Below, piece by piece: positions 8,221 through 16,324 of a DNA stretch of 39,561 bases (positions are counted from its first letter, which is position 1; the number at the start of each line of letters is the position of its first letter). The position numbers and the translations under genes are program-made. Source of the stretch: SIG603 sp963589785 (GTDB lineage: Bacteria > Bacillota > Clostridia > Oscillospirales > Acutalibacteraceae); the NCBI GenBank assembly GCA_963589785.1, contig CAVAMJ010000018.1, forward strand, positions 1 to 39,561, given 5' to 3'. The notes beneath the pieces are model-generated. The model saw only the letters and a program-made list of their open reading frames with translations. It made no database searches and had not been told where the DNA came from.

Positions 8221-8583
8221 CAAAAGTTTTTGCTTCGATTTTTCTCTGCGTTCTTTATTTATCTTTACGAAAACAATCCGCAAGAGAAAATGCCCGACTG
8301 CGAATGTTTCACATTCTTGACGTATTTTCCGTGCCTATCTTATTGAATTTTATTTGATGTTCGATATTTTGATTTGTGTGAATAATTCGGCTGTCAAAGC
8401 CCAACCACGAACGTTTCACGTTCTAAAAATGCCTACGCATTTTTGGTTAACTTTGACAGCCTATCTTTTTTCTTATCGCTTCGCTCTGTTTGTGCGTATA
8501 CGCTAATTAATAATTATTAATTACTTGTGGGCTCCGCCCATACCCGTTCGCTTTTTTGTAAAAAGCGAAACCAAAAACTTTTG
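8219..8583 (+). repeat. Interspersed structured repeat, copy 4 (longest)
   Basis: Its left edge CACAAAAGTTTTTG (8219-8232) is an inverted copy of its right edge CAAAAACTTTTG (ending 8583), like terminal inverted repeats. Module A is at 8389-8461, with an altered but still complementary outer stem (GGCTGTCAAAG/CTTTGACAGCC) and arm 1 GAACGT-TTC-ACGTTC. Module B starts at about 8526. The left end overlaps the last two bases of parS. It ends 17 bp from the stop codon of parB. Confidence 0.85.
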
Positions 8584-8599
8584 CTTTTAATAGCTTTGC

Positions 8600-9454
8600 T
8601 TAATTATTGTTATCTGTCCTTGCCTCAAGCTGCTTTACAAGCTCCGCCAAGTCCTCTTCTCCGTAAAATTCTATCTGCAAAACACCCTTTTTCTTGTTTC
8701 CCGTCACGGTAACCTTTCTGCCTAAGTGCTCACCCATTGCAAGTCTTACCTCTTCGAAATAATGGTTTTGTTTTTTAGGCTTTACCGTTTTCGGTGCGGT
8801 GTTCTCTTTTTTGACAAGCTTTTCGAGCTCTCTGACACTCATCTGCTCTTCTGCCGCTCTGTCTGCGATTGCTATTATTTTGCTCTCGTCTTCAAGTCCA
8901 AGCAAGGTTCTGCCGTGACCTGCCGAAAGAGATCCGTTTTCTATCATCTCGAGTACATCCTCGGGAAGCTTTAGAAGTCTGAGTGCGTTTGCGACAGTCG
9001 GTCGTGATTTTCCGACAGATTTACTTACTTCCTCTTGAGTGAGTCCATAGGTGTCCATGAGTGTGCTTATTCCTCTTGCCTCTTCGATAGGCGTGAGGTC
9101 TTCACGCTGTAAATTCTCGATAAGAGAAATCTCCATGAACTCCCTATCGTCCATATCCTTTATAATGGCCGGAATTTCCGTGAGCCCCGCTATTCTTGCG
9201 GCTCTCCATCTTCTCTCGCCCGCAACCAGCTGATAGCCGCCCGCATAAATCGGACGCACTAATATCGGCTGCAAAACTCCGTGTTCTGCAATTGAGCTTG
9301 CAAGCTCCGAGAGAGTTTCAGGGTCAAACTCTTTTCTGGGCTGTTCTCTGTTGGGTTCGATATCGCCTATTTTAATATTGACAGTTCCGCTTGTCTCATC
9401 GATATTCTGAGCGAAAATGCTGTCAAGACCTTTTCCAAGTCCGCTTCTCTTCAT
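8600..9454 (-). CDS. parB: Chromosome partitioning protein ParB (Spo0J)
   Basis: This 284-aa protein binds parS, spreads as a CTP-dependent clamp and works with ParA in origin segregation. The N-terminal domain has REQPRKEFD and the CTP-binding GERRWRA patch (residues 79-85). The helix-turn-helix (about 133-160, LTQEEVSKSVGKSRPTVANALRLL) contacts parS. The basic C-terminal dimerisation part ends in a short helix. The ATG follows AAGGGGAG, 11 bp downstream of parA. Two perfect parS sites lie in this window, at 8205 and 12093. Confidence 0.97.
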   Translation of the reverse strand: MKRSGLGKGLDSIFAQNIDETSGTVNIKIGDIEPNREQPRKEFDPETLSELASSIAEHGVLQPILVRPIYAGGYQLVAGERRWRAARIAGLTEIPAIIKDMDDREFMEISLIENLQREDLTPIEEARGISTLMDTYGLTQEEVSKSVGKSRPTVANALRLLKLPEDVLEMIENGSLSAGHGRTLLGLEDESKIIAIADRAAEEQMSVRELEKLVKKENTAPKTVKPKKQNHYFEEVRLAMGEHLGRKVTVTGNKKKGVLQIEFYGEEDLAELVKQLEARTDNNN

Positions 9455-9465
9455 GTTAACTCCCC

Positions 9466-10236
9466 TTACAGATCTCTGTTGTTCTCAAGTATCTCTTCGG
9501 CAAGCTTCAAATAAGCCTTTGTGCCCTTACCGCTCTTATCGTAGTAAAGAACAGGCATACCAAAGCCGGGGGCTTCGGAAAGTCGAACCGAACGAGGAAT
9601 TGAAGTCGAGAAAACCTTGCGTGGGAAGAATTTCTTTACCTCTCCCACTACCTGCTGAGTAAGGTTTAGTCTGCCGTCATACATAGTGAGCAAAACTCCC
9701 TCAATGTCAAGGCGCTCGTTATACTGGCGCTTAACTCTTCTCACGGTATTCATAAGCTGAGAAAGTCCCTCGAGTGCGTAGAACTCGCACTGAATCGGAA
9801 TGAGGATTGAGTCTGACGCAACGAGTGCCCCCATTGTGATAAGTCCGAGTGACGGAGGGCAATCGATAACTACATAGTCATAGTTTGCACGAATTGGTGC
9901 AAGAGCGTTTTTCATTATGCTCTCACGCTTTTCTCTTTCTGCAAGCTCGATTTCTGCCGCAGACAAGTCCATACTGGACGGGATTAGAGATAAATTCTTA
10001 AATTCTGTCTCAATCACTGCCGAAGCGGCATCTGAAGACTCCATAAGCACATCGTAGCTTGTAATTTTGACATTTCTCTTGTCGATTCCAAGTCCTGAGG
10101 TTGAGTTTCCCTGAGGGTCGATATCTATAAGAAGTACCTTTTTTCCTTTTTCTCCTAAAGAAGCGGCTAAATTCACAGCGGTTGTGGTTTTTCCTACTCC
10201 GCCTTTCTGATTAGCAACTGATATAATTTTTGACAT
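9466..10236 (-). CDS. parA: Chromosome partitioning ATPase ParA (Soj)
   Basis: This 256-aa Walker-type ATPase binds nucleoid DNA and is stimulated by ParB. The deviant Walker A motif KGGVGKTT is at residues 11-18, followed by LLIDIDPQGNSTSGLG (A') and YVVIDCPPSLG (Walker B). Soj also modulates DnaA activity in related bacteria. The ATG follows AGAGGAG. It is first gene of the parA-parB unit, with a promoter at 10350-10378. Confidence 0.97.
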   Translation of the reverse strand: MSKIISVANQKGGVGKTTTAVNLAASLGEKGKKVLLIDIDPQGNSTSGLGIDKRNVKITSYDVLMESSDAASAVIETEFKNLSLIPSSMDLSAAEIELAEREKRESIMKNALAPIRANYDYVVIDCPPSLGLITMGALVASDSILIPIQCEFYALEGLSQLMNTVRRVKRQYNERLDIEGVLLTMYDGRLNLTQQVVGEVKKFFPRKVFSTSIPRSVRLSEAPGFGMPVLYYDKSGKGTKAYLKLAEEILENNRDL

Positions 10237-10349
10237 ATTTTCGCTCCTCTGACTGATTTTTTCGTGATTTCCGCATGTTATTTTGAGCTTTTTCTCTTTT
10301 TCTGCGGTGAAATTTTCAGTTTTCGTCTTAATTTTTCTTCAACTCAATT

Positions 10350-10378
10350 ATTTTATCATATTCCGACTTTAATAACAA
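10350..10378 (-). promoter_or_regulatory. parAB promoter
   Basis: On the minus strand TTGTTA (10373-10378) and TAAAAT (10350-10355) are separated by 17 nt. A TG two bases before the -10 gives an extended -10. The leader is about 105 nt. Confidence 0.65.
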
Positions 10379-10468
10379 CCGATTAATCCGACAAAACACC
10401 GAGGGCAAATTAGAAAATAAGAGGATTTTCTCGTCAAAAATTGGCTTTTTTGCTCTTTTGAGCACTTT

Positions 10469-10510
10469 TTATCTAAAATATAGAATAAATTATCTAAAAT
10501 ATAGAATAAA
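10469..10510. repeat. Perfect 21-bp tandem repeat, two units
   Basis: A 21-bp AT-rich unit starting TTATCTAAAATATAG is repeated exactly twice in tandem (10469-10489, 10490-10510). It lies between the rsmG terminator and the parAB promoter. The function is unknown; possible roles are a protein-binding or replication-associated AT element. Confidence 0.85.
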
Positions 10511-10542
10511 AAAGAAAATCGCCTCCGTTGGAAGCGATTTTT
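10508..10542 (-). terminator. Terminator of the mnmE-mnmG-tautomerase-rsmG operon
   Basis: AAAATCGCCTCC (10515-10526) pairs with GGAAGCGATTTT (10530-10541) with one mismatch or wobble. On the minus strand CTTTTTT follows. It begins 4 bp after the rsmG stop. Confidence 0.85.
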
Positions 10543-10545
10543 GAA

Positions 10546-11337
10546 TTAAACTATCGGATCTTTTGTTATTTTGTTTCCGTGACGGGGATAAGTTTTCGGA
10601 GTGAAACGCAGTTTCTGAAGAACGGCAATTCTTCTCTCGCTCTTTTCTTCGTTCGGTAAAACAAAGCTTTCCTCTTTTTTTACCTCACATCCGAGCAAGC
10701 TTATCGCCTTTTTAGCCTCGACCATTTCCTCTTCAAGCCCGGGACCTTTCATGACGACAAAAAGCCCTTTCATCTTGATAAGCGGAATGCAGTATTCGCA
10801 AAGGGTGTTCATTCTTGCCACTGCCCTTGCCGTTGCTATGTCATAGCTCTCTCTCATGCCTTTGATTTTACCGGCTTCTTCAGCTCTCTTGTGCACAAAT
10901 TCTGCTTCGATACCAAGTTCCTTGCAGACCTCACGCAGAAAAACAAGTCGCTTATTGAGACTATCGAGCAATGTAAGCTTGACATCGGGACGCATTATAG
11001 CAATCGGAATTCCCGGGAAACCAGCACCTGTTCCGACATCAATTATCTTAGCGCCCTGCTTTGGACTGACAGTTTTAAGGAACAAAAGCGAATCGACAAA
11101 ATGCTTAACCACGCATTCGCTCGGATCGGTGATTGCGGTAAGATTAATTTTCTCGTTCCACTCAAGGAGCATCTCAAGGTATTTTTGAAATTTCTCCGCC
11201 TGAGCTTTGGTTACTTTAATTCCAGCCTCTTTCGCTTTTGCGATGAGTTCGTCTTTGATGTCGGGCACTTCTGCCTTAATGCTCTCTTCGGCTGTCTCGA
11301 TTTCGCTATTAATGAGCTTTTCTTCTTTTATTTCCAT
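10546..11337 (-). CDS. rsmG: 16S rRNA (guanine527-N7)-methyltransferase RsmG
   Basis: This SAM-dependent enzyme modifies G527 of 16S rRNA. The 263-aa protein is longer than usual (about 207-240 aa). It has a charged N-terminal extension of roughly 30 residues and a basic C-terminal tail. The SAM-binding motif is IIDVGTGAGFPGIP, and EWNEKINLTAI and TARAVA are RsmG signatures. The ATG follows AGAGG. It is the last gene of the mnmE operon, 8 bp after the tautomerase gene. Confidence 0.95.
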   Translation of the reverse strand: MEIKEEKLINSEIETAEESIKAEVPDIKDELIAKAKEAGIKVTKAQAEKFQKYLEMLLEWNEKINLTAITDPSECVVKHFVDSLLFLKTVSPKQGAKIIDVGTGAGFPGIPIAIMRPDVKLTLLDSLNKRLVFLREVCKELGIEAEFVHKRAEEAGKIKGMRESYDIATARAVARMNTLCEYCIPLIKMKGLFVVMKGPGLEEEMVEAKKAISLLGCEVKKEESFVLPNEEKSERRIAVLQKLRFTPKTYPRHGNKITKDPIV

Positions 11338-11345
11338 ATTACCTC

Positions 11346-11687
11346 TTAATTATATCTTCCGTTCGCTCCCCAAGAATAGAACGGAGTTACATTCATATAG
11401 ATATTCTTTCTGTCGAGATTTATCTCATCCTCGATATGATCGCAAAGAGCGGAGAAAAATTCATCAAGCTGCTTTTTGTCGGGATCTCCGAAAACATCCA
11501 TGTGAATCATCATGCATGGGTCGTCCTCTCCCCTGAACATCATGGGAATATCCGACTCGAACGAAGTCATAAGCTGGCTCTCGTCCTTTTCATCAAGCTT
11601 GGAAATATACTTTCCCGCAGCTTTTTCGATGTTCTTAATCTCTGTTTCTTCCAAATCAATATTTGTTTTAAAGCTTATAAATGGCAT
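11346..11687 (-). CDS. MIF-like tautomerase superfamily protein
   Basis: This small protein (about 113 aa) resembles macrophage migration inhibitory factor and phenylpyruvate tautomerases. After Met removal it begins with Pro (PFISFKTN), the catalytic base of the family. AAGK gives Lys25, matching MIF Lys32. FRGEDDPCMMIHMDVFG matches the MIF FGGSSEPCALCSLHSIG region, and NIYMNV matches RVYINY. I chose the ATG at 11687 because AGGTG lies 6 nt upstream and the Pro start demands it. An in-frame GTG at 11696 overlaps that site. It is embedded between mnmG and rsmG, an uncommon place. Its in vivo substrate is unknown. Confidence 0.85.
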   Translation of the reverse strand: MPFISFKTNIDLEETEIKNIEKAAGKYISKLDEKDESQLMTSFESDIPMMFRGEDDPCMMIHMDVFGDPDKKQLDEFFSALCDHIEDEINLDRKNIYMNVTPFYSWGANGRYN

Positions 11688-11717
11688 ATCCGTCACCTCA
11701 TATAAAGTTTATCTAAA

Positions 11718-13625
11718 TTAGCCTCTGTTTTTTCCTGAAAGCCAAATAAGCAAAACGCTTATATCCGCCGGGCTTACACCGCTTATTCGGCTTGCCTGAC
11801 CGACATTTTCGGGCTTTACACGGTTTAGCTTTTCAATTGCCTCAAGTCTAAGATTGGTTATAGTAGAATAATCCGTATCTTTAGGAAGCTTTTTGTTCTC
11901 AAGTCTTCTCATCTCGGCAATATCAGCCTTTTGACGCTTGATGTAACCCTCGTATTTAAGCTCAATCTGAACATTCTCGAAAACATACTTAGGTAAATCA
12001 GGACGATTTACATCAACTTCAGTCAAATCGTCATAGCTTATTTGCGGTCTTTTGAGCAATTCACTTAAGCGAACACCCGTTGTAACAGGCGATGTTTCAC
12101 GTGAAACAAGTATACGGTTTAGTGCATCAGACGGCGAAAAAATCGTGTTTTCTGCTCTCTCAAGCTCCTCTTTTTTCAGCTTTTCTTTGTTCTCGAAATG
12201 AGCCCATCTCTCATCCCCTATCAAGCCAAGCTTTCTGCCAAGCGGAGTGAGTCTTTCATCAGCATTATCCTGTCTCAAAATGAGTCGATATTCGCTTCTT
12301 GATGTCATCATTCTGTAAGGATCGGTGCAACCCTTAGTGATAAGGTCATCGATGAGTGTTCCGATATAAGAGGTATCTCTTCCAAGAACAAATCCGTCCT
12401 TGCCCTGAGACTTTAGCGCAGCATTTATTCCGGCAATCAGTCCCTGAGCCGCCGCTTCTTCGTAGCCTGAACTTCCGTTGAACTGTCCAGCTCCGAAAAG
12501 TCCCGAAAAATCACGGAATTCAAGCGTTGAATTCATCTGCACGGGATCTACGCAGTCATATTCGATCGCATAAGCGGATCTCATAACCTTTACGTTCTCA
12601 AGTCCCTTTATAGTTTTGTAAAACTGAAGCTGTACTTCTTCAGGAAGAGATGAGCTCATTCCCTGTAAATACATTTCTTCCGTCTCTTTTCCGCACGGTT
12701 CTATAAAAAGCTGATGTCTCGGCTTCTCTGAAAATCTGACGACCTTGTCTTCAATGCTTGGGCAATATCTGGGACCGACCCCCTCAATCATTCCAGAATA
12801 GAGGGGCGATTTATGGATATTATCCATTATCACCTTTTTGGTGTTTTCATTAGTCCAGCTGACATGACAAACAACCTGATTTTTAAGTTCTTTATCCTCG
12901 TTATCATATGAGAACGGCACAACAGGTTCGTCACCCTCTTGAACCTCAAGATCAGTAAAATCAATCGAAGATCTGAGCACTCTTGCGGGAGTTCCTGTTT
13001 TAAATCTTCTTAGGCTGAGCCCGAGATCCTTGAGCGATTGTCCAAGGAAAGCCGCCGGGAACATTCCGTCGGGACCACCCTCATACGAAACGTCACCGAC
13101 AAAAATTTTTCCACCAAGAAAAGTTCCTGTTGCGATAACAACGCAAGCGCAAGTATAGACTGCGCCCATTCTTGTGAGAAGAGCCCATTTTCCCTCATTA
13201 TTTCGCTTAATTTCAACAACTTCAGCCTGTTTTAGATCGAGGTTTTCCTGAAGCTCCATCTTATGTTTCATCACTCTTGCGTAATGATTTCTGTCAATCT
13301 GAGCACGCAGTGAATGAACAGCGGGGCCTTTTCCGAGGTTGAGCATTCTCGACTGAAGAAATACCTCATCGGTAGTCTTTCCCATCTCTCCGCCGAGGGC
13401 GTCTATCTCTCTGACGAGGTGGCCTTTTGCTGTTCCGCCGATAGACGGGTTGCACGGGCAGTTGCCGACCGCATCCATGTTTATAGTGAAGCAAACGGTC
13501 TTAGCGCCAAGTCTTGCCGACGACAAAGAAGCTTCTATTCCGGCATGTCCAGCACCGATAACCGCAACATCGTAATCACCGGCCGAATATTTGTTTTTTG
13601 TAAAATTTTCTATAATGCTATCCAT
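11718..13625 (-). CDS. mnmG: tRNA uridine-5-carboxymethylaminomethyl modification enzyme MnmG (GidA)
   Basis: This FAD/NADH-dependent enzyme works with MnmE on the wobble uridine of tRNAs. From the chosen start the protein is about 635 aa, the normal length. The FAD-binding motif is AVIGAGHAGIEASL, with NCPCNPSIGGTAKGHLV and GRDTSYIGTLIDDL further on. A longer reading to 13763 would overlap the mnmE 3' end and add about 46 non-homologous residues, so I prefer the ATG at 13625. That start is 40 bp after the mnmE stop, with only a weak GTGGG site. A parS site is embedded in the coding sequence at 12093-12108. Confidence 0.96.
   Translation of the reverse strand: MDSIIENFTKNKYSAGDYDVAVIGAGHAGIEASLSSARLGAKTVCFTINMDAVGNCPCNPSIGGTAKGHLVREIDALGGEMGKTTDEVFLQSRMLNLGKGPAVHSLRAQIDRNHYARVMKHKMELQENLDLKQAEVVEIKRNNEGKWALLTRMGAVYTCACVVIATGTFLGGKIFVGDVSYEGGPDGMFPAAFLGQSLKDLGLSLRRFKTGTPARVLRSSIDFTDLEVQEGDEPVVPFSYDNEDKELKNQVVCHVSWTNENTKKVIMDNIHKSPLYSGMIEGVGPRYCPSIEDKVVRFSEKPRHQLFIEPCGKETEEMYLQGMSSSLPEEVQLQFYKTIKGLENVKVMRSAYAIEYDCVDPVQMNSTLEFRDFSGLFGAGQFNGSSGYEEAAAQGLIAGINAALKSQGKDGFVLGRDTSYIGTLIDDLITKGCTDPYRMMTSRSEYRLILRQDNADERLTPLGRKLGLIGDERWAHFENKEKLKKEELERAENTIFSPSDALNRILVSRETSPVTTGVRLSELLKRPQISYDDLTEVDVNRPDLPKYVFENVQIELKYEGYIKRQKADIAEMRRLENKKLPKDTDYSTITNLRLEAIEKLNRVKPENVGQASRISGVSPADISVLLIWLSGKNRG
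12093..12108. promoter_or_regulatory. parS centromere site 2 inside mnmG
   Basis: TGTTTCACGTGAAACA is a perfect 16-bp parS palindrome located inside the mnmG reading frame. It is 3.9 kb from site 1. Confidence 0.95.
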
Positions 13626-13665
13626 ATATTGACCCACAATATTTATTTTCTTAAATTTGTGACGC

Positions 13666-15102
13666 TTATTTTCCGACACAGAATTTCTCAAAGACAGACG
13701 ATACGATTTCTTCGCTGGCACGCTGTCCCGTGAGTTCGAGCAGTGCCGAAACAGCACCCTCACAGCTGACCGTCACGGCATCAAGAGTAAATCCGTTTTC
13801 AAATGCGGATTTTGCCTCTTTGACCGCCTCATAGGCTTTCAAAGCATCGTTTTTCTGTCTCTCGGAATACAGAACGCCGCTCGTGAAATCTACCGAACCC
13901 GTTCCGAATATCTTTTCTACTGCGGAAATAAGCTCGTTTATTCCCTCGCCGTTCAAAGCACTTATATAAACAATGTTATCGAAATTGCTTTCGATATATT
14001 TAATATCTATTTTGCTCTCAAGGTCTGATTTATTTATTACAGCTACGCACGGGATACCCTTTATCTCCTCTATAAGTCCTATATCCTCGCTCGTCAGCGG
14101 CACGCTGGAATCAAAAACCGCAAAAATGAGTTCCGCAGACTTCAAGCGGTTTTTAGCGATTTCTACGCCGATTTTCTCTACGGGATTATCGGTGTCTCTT
14201 ATTCCGGCAGTATCGGCAAGGCGAAGCGGAATATCGCCGAGCATTACACTCTCCTCCACGACATCTCTCGTAGTACCCGCAATTGACGTGACAATACTTC
14301 TTTCACACCCTGAAAGAAGATTCATAAGGGTGGATTTTCCGGCATTCGGCTTTCCGACTATGACAGTAGAAACCCCCTGACGGATTATTTTGCCCGCATC
14401 AAAGCTGTCTATGAGGCTTTTTAGCTCTTTTTCTGCAGAACCGAGTCTTTCTGAAAGCATCTCATCATCAACCTGAGGAATATCGTCATCGGGATAGTCA
14501 GCCCATGCGGCTAAATGCGAGCCTAAGTCAATGAGCAATTCGGTGATTTTTCCGACTTTTTTGGAAAGTGCACCTTCTTTTACGCTTAGCGCCGCTCTCG
14601 CACTCTGCGAACTCGATGCATTTATAAGATCCATGACAGATTCTGCCTGGGCAAGATCCATTTTTCCGTTCAAAAATGCCCTTTTGGTGAATTCGCCCGC
14701 CTCGGCAGGTCTCGCACCGTAGTGATAAAGTGCCTCGAGAACCTTTCTGAGTATAAACAATCCGCCGTGGCATGAGAGTTCAACGGTATTTTCTCCCGTA
14801 AAGCTCCTCGGGGCGACAAAATTAAGAGCAACGCACTCATCAAGCTTTTCGCCGTCTACTGAGTAAACGCCGCCGTAAAGAGCCTGATAGCCGCCAATAT
14901 CACAAAGCTTTTTTCCGCTCACAGAGCGAAAAACCTTATCGCAAATATCTCTCGCAGACTCACCCGACACTCTTATAACACCGATCCCCCCGGGAGCAAT
15001 CGGCGTGGATATAGCCGCAATGGTCGATGAAGATGCATTTTCATCGGCTTCATTATATAAAGTTTTATTTAAATAGTTATCCATACTGTCAATGCTATTC
15101 AT
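13666..15102 (-). CDS. mnmE: tRNA modification GTPase MnmE (TrmE)
   Basis: This protein partners MnmG in making (c)mnm5U34 in tRNA. At 478 aa it is slightly longer than the usual 455-460. The N-terminal folate-binding domain begins at STIAAISTPIAPGGIGVIRVSG. The GTPase domain has GKPNAGKST, DTAGIRDT and NKSD. The protein ends FCVGK, the conserved C-x-G-K terminus. About 25 residues precede the usual start. Met1 (15102) and Met7 (15084) both lack a good ribosome binding site, so the start is uncertain. A promoter lies at 15155-15183. Confidence 0.95.
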   Translation of the reverse strand: MNSIDSMDNYLNKTLYNEADENASSSTIAAISTPIAPGGIGVIRVSGESARDICDKVFRSVSGKKLCDIGGYQALYGGVYSVDGEKLDECVALNFVAPRSFTGENTVELSCHGGLFILRKVLEALYHYGARPAEAGEFTKRAFLNGKMDLAQAESVMDLINASSSQSARAALSVKEGALSKKVGKITELLIDLGSHLAAWADYPDDDIPQVDDEMLSERLGSAEKELKSLIDSFDAGKIIRQGVSTVIVGKPNAGKSTLMNLLSGCERSIVTSIAGTTRDVVEESVMLGDIPLRLADTAGIRDTDNPVEKIGVEIAKNRLKSAELIFAVFDSSVPLTSEDIGLIEEIKGIPCVAVINKSDLESKIDIKYIESNFDNIVYISALNGEGINELISAVEKIFGTGSVDFTSGVLYSERQKNDALKAYEAVKEAKSAFENGFTLDAVTVSCEGAVSALLELTGQRASEEIVSSVFEKFCVGK

Positions 15103-15154
15103 ATACTTATAAATTTATATAAGCTTTAGTAAATTGTAATTTTTCATACCTTTT

Positions 15155-15183
15155 ATCATATGAAAAAACAAGGAAAATGTCAA
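15155..15183 (-). promoter_or_regulatory. mnmE operon promoter
   Basis: On the minus strand TTGACA (15178-15183) and TATGAT (15155-15160) are separated by 17 nt, about 50 bp upstream of the mnmE ATG. Confidence 0.75.
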
Positions 15184-16284
15184 GAAAACAGCGCAGATTG
15201 GCAAAAACAGACGAGCTGACAAATAAACTGATCTCTGCGGCTGTATTTTCTGCTCCTATCACACCTATTTATTGTCCTAATATTTACTCAGCCACTTAAA
15301 ATATTATGTAAACCTAACATCTAATCTTATATTTAAAGTTCAAAAAGCAGATTTTGAATACCTCGGTTTTCTTATGTTTGAGCTTGATTTTCATCGTTTT
15401 TCTTCTTTGCAACCCACTGCAGAAATGATATTTTTATCATCTCCTAAAAACTGCTTTTCTATATTTTGCGTGTGCCGCTTTTGCTGTTTTTTGCTTTTTC
15501 GAGTATTTTTCGCCTTGATTTTCTTCTTCGAAATAGTATTCGGCTAATTTTTCGCAGTGTTTTTTGTTCTGCTTTTTCTTTATTTGTTTTTGTGATTTTG
15601 AGTTTTTGAATTTGATTTTTAAGTCGTGTTTTCGCTCCGTTATATTTTGCTCAAAACTATATATTGTTATTGTATCGGCGCTGTTTTGAAGCTCTTGGAT
15701 ATTGGATTTGATTTTGAGATATACCAAATGTTGTGTTTCACCCATATATAATGTGGTATTGTTTAACTCGAAATATACTCTAAATCATATATGCTCGTAA
15801 ATTTCGATTCTGATTTGCAAGTCGTCTTCAGGCTGTTAATTCATTTCAAACCGAAAAAAGCAGATTAATTTGAAGCAAAACGACGCCTTTTTATCTCTTG
15901 CGTCATATTTCTTTGCCATATTTCTTTGGCGAAATTCCCACGCTAAAGCCTCCGCAAAACTATTATTACAGATATCAAAAACTTATTCTCGATGATTTTG
16001 CGAAGCGACTGCGTTTAGCCATGCGCCCTCACAGACACTTCGGAGCATTTGTGAGGGTTCGGACAACTTTTGTACGAGACTCGAATTATGCCATTCGAGT
16101 CCACAGGTTCGTTTTAAATGCCGTCTCTACGCACATTCTAAAACCAAATAGAATTGCCTTGAAACAAGCTCTAAAGCGGCAAAGAAGGGGTATTCCAGCC
16201 TATTCCTATCAATATAAGGCCAAAGCCCGTAGAGTAGTCTAAATTAGCTTTTGCCATCAAATTTGCCATCCTAAAGACAGTTAA
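15184..16284. other. 1.1-kb gene-free region with structured segment
   Basis: I find no credible gene between the mnmE promoter and the jag terminator. Reading frames at 15437-15745 (minus) and 15898-16242 (plus, TTG start) lack ribosome binding sites and look like biased translations. The left part is AT-rich. The right part (about 15950-16245) is richer in GC and holds two hairpins: CCCTCACA/TGTGAGGG at 16026-16057 and ACTCGAAT/ATTCGAGT at 16079-16100. It may be a decayed mobile segment or an RNA gene I do not recognise. Confidence 0.5.
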
Positions 16285-16314
16285 AGAGCCTCGACGACTA
16301 ATCGCCAAGGCTCT
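16285..16314 (-). terminator. Candidate terminator of the rpmH-jag operon
   Basis: AGAGCCT (16285-16291) pairs with AGGCTCT (16308-16314), with a CGA/TCG inner stem. On the minus strand only TTTAA follows, so it is weak. It lies 10 bp after the jag stop. Confidence 0.55.
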
Positions 16315-16324
16315 CGAAAATCAA

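Noticed and set aside
8410..8424. GAACGTTTCACGTTC as a third parS site
   Set aside because: It only resembles parS by chance: it is arm 1 of repeat module A, lacks the central CACGTG palindrome and varies between copies.
8526..8583. Module B hairpins as plain rho-independent terminators
   Set aside because: On neither strand is a hairpin followed directly by a T-run: after TTCGCTTTTT-AAAAAGCGAA comes CCAAAAAC or CGGG. A terminator role is not excluded but is not supported.
13626..13763. N-terminal extension of MnmG to 13763
   Set aside because: It overlaps the end of mnmE, adds 46 residues not found in MnmG, and the ATG at 13625 gives the normal length.
15437..15745. Minus-strand 102-aa reading frame rich in Lys and Gln
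   Set aside because: There is no ribosome binding site, the Lys-rich composition is what AT-rich spacer DNA gives when translated, and nothing resembles a known fold.
15898..16242. Plus-strand 114-aa reading frame, Arg/Tyr-rich
   Set aside because: It begins with TTG and no ribosome binding site, runs against the surrounding genes and overlaps hairpins. It is more likely structured non-coding DNA or a remnant.
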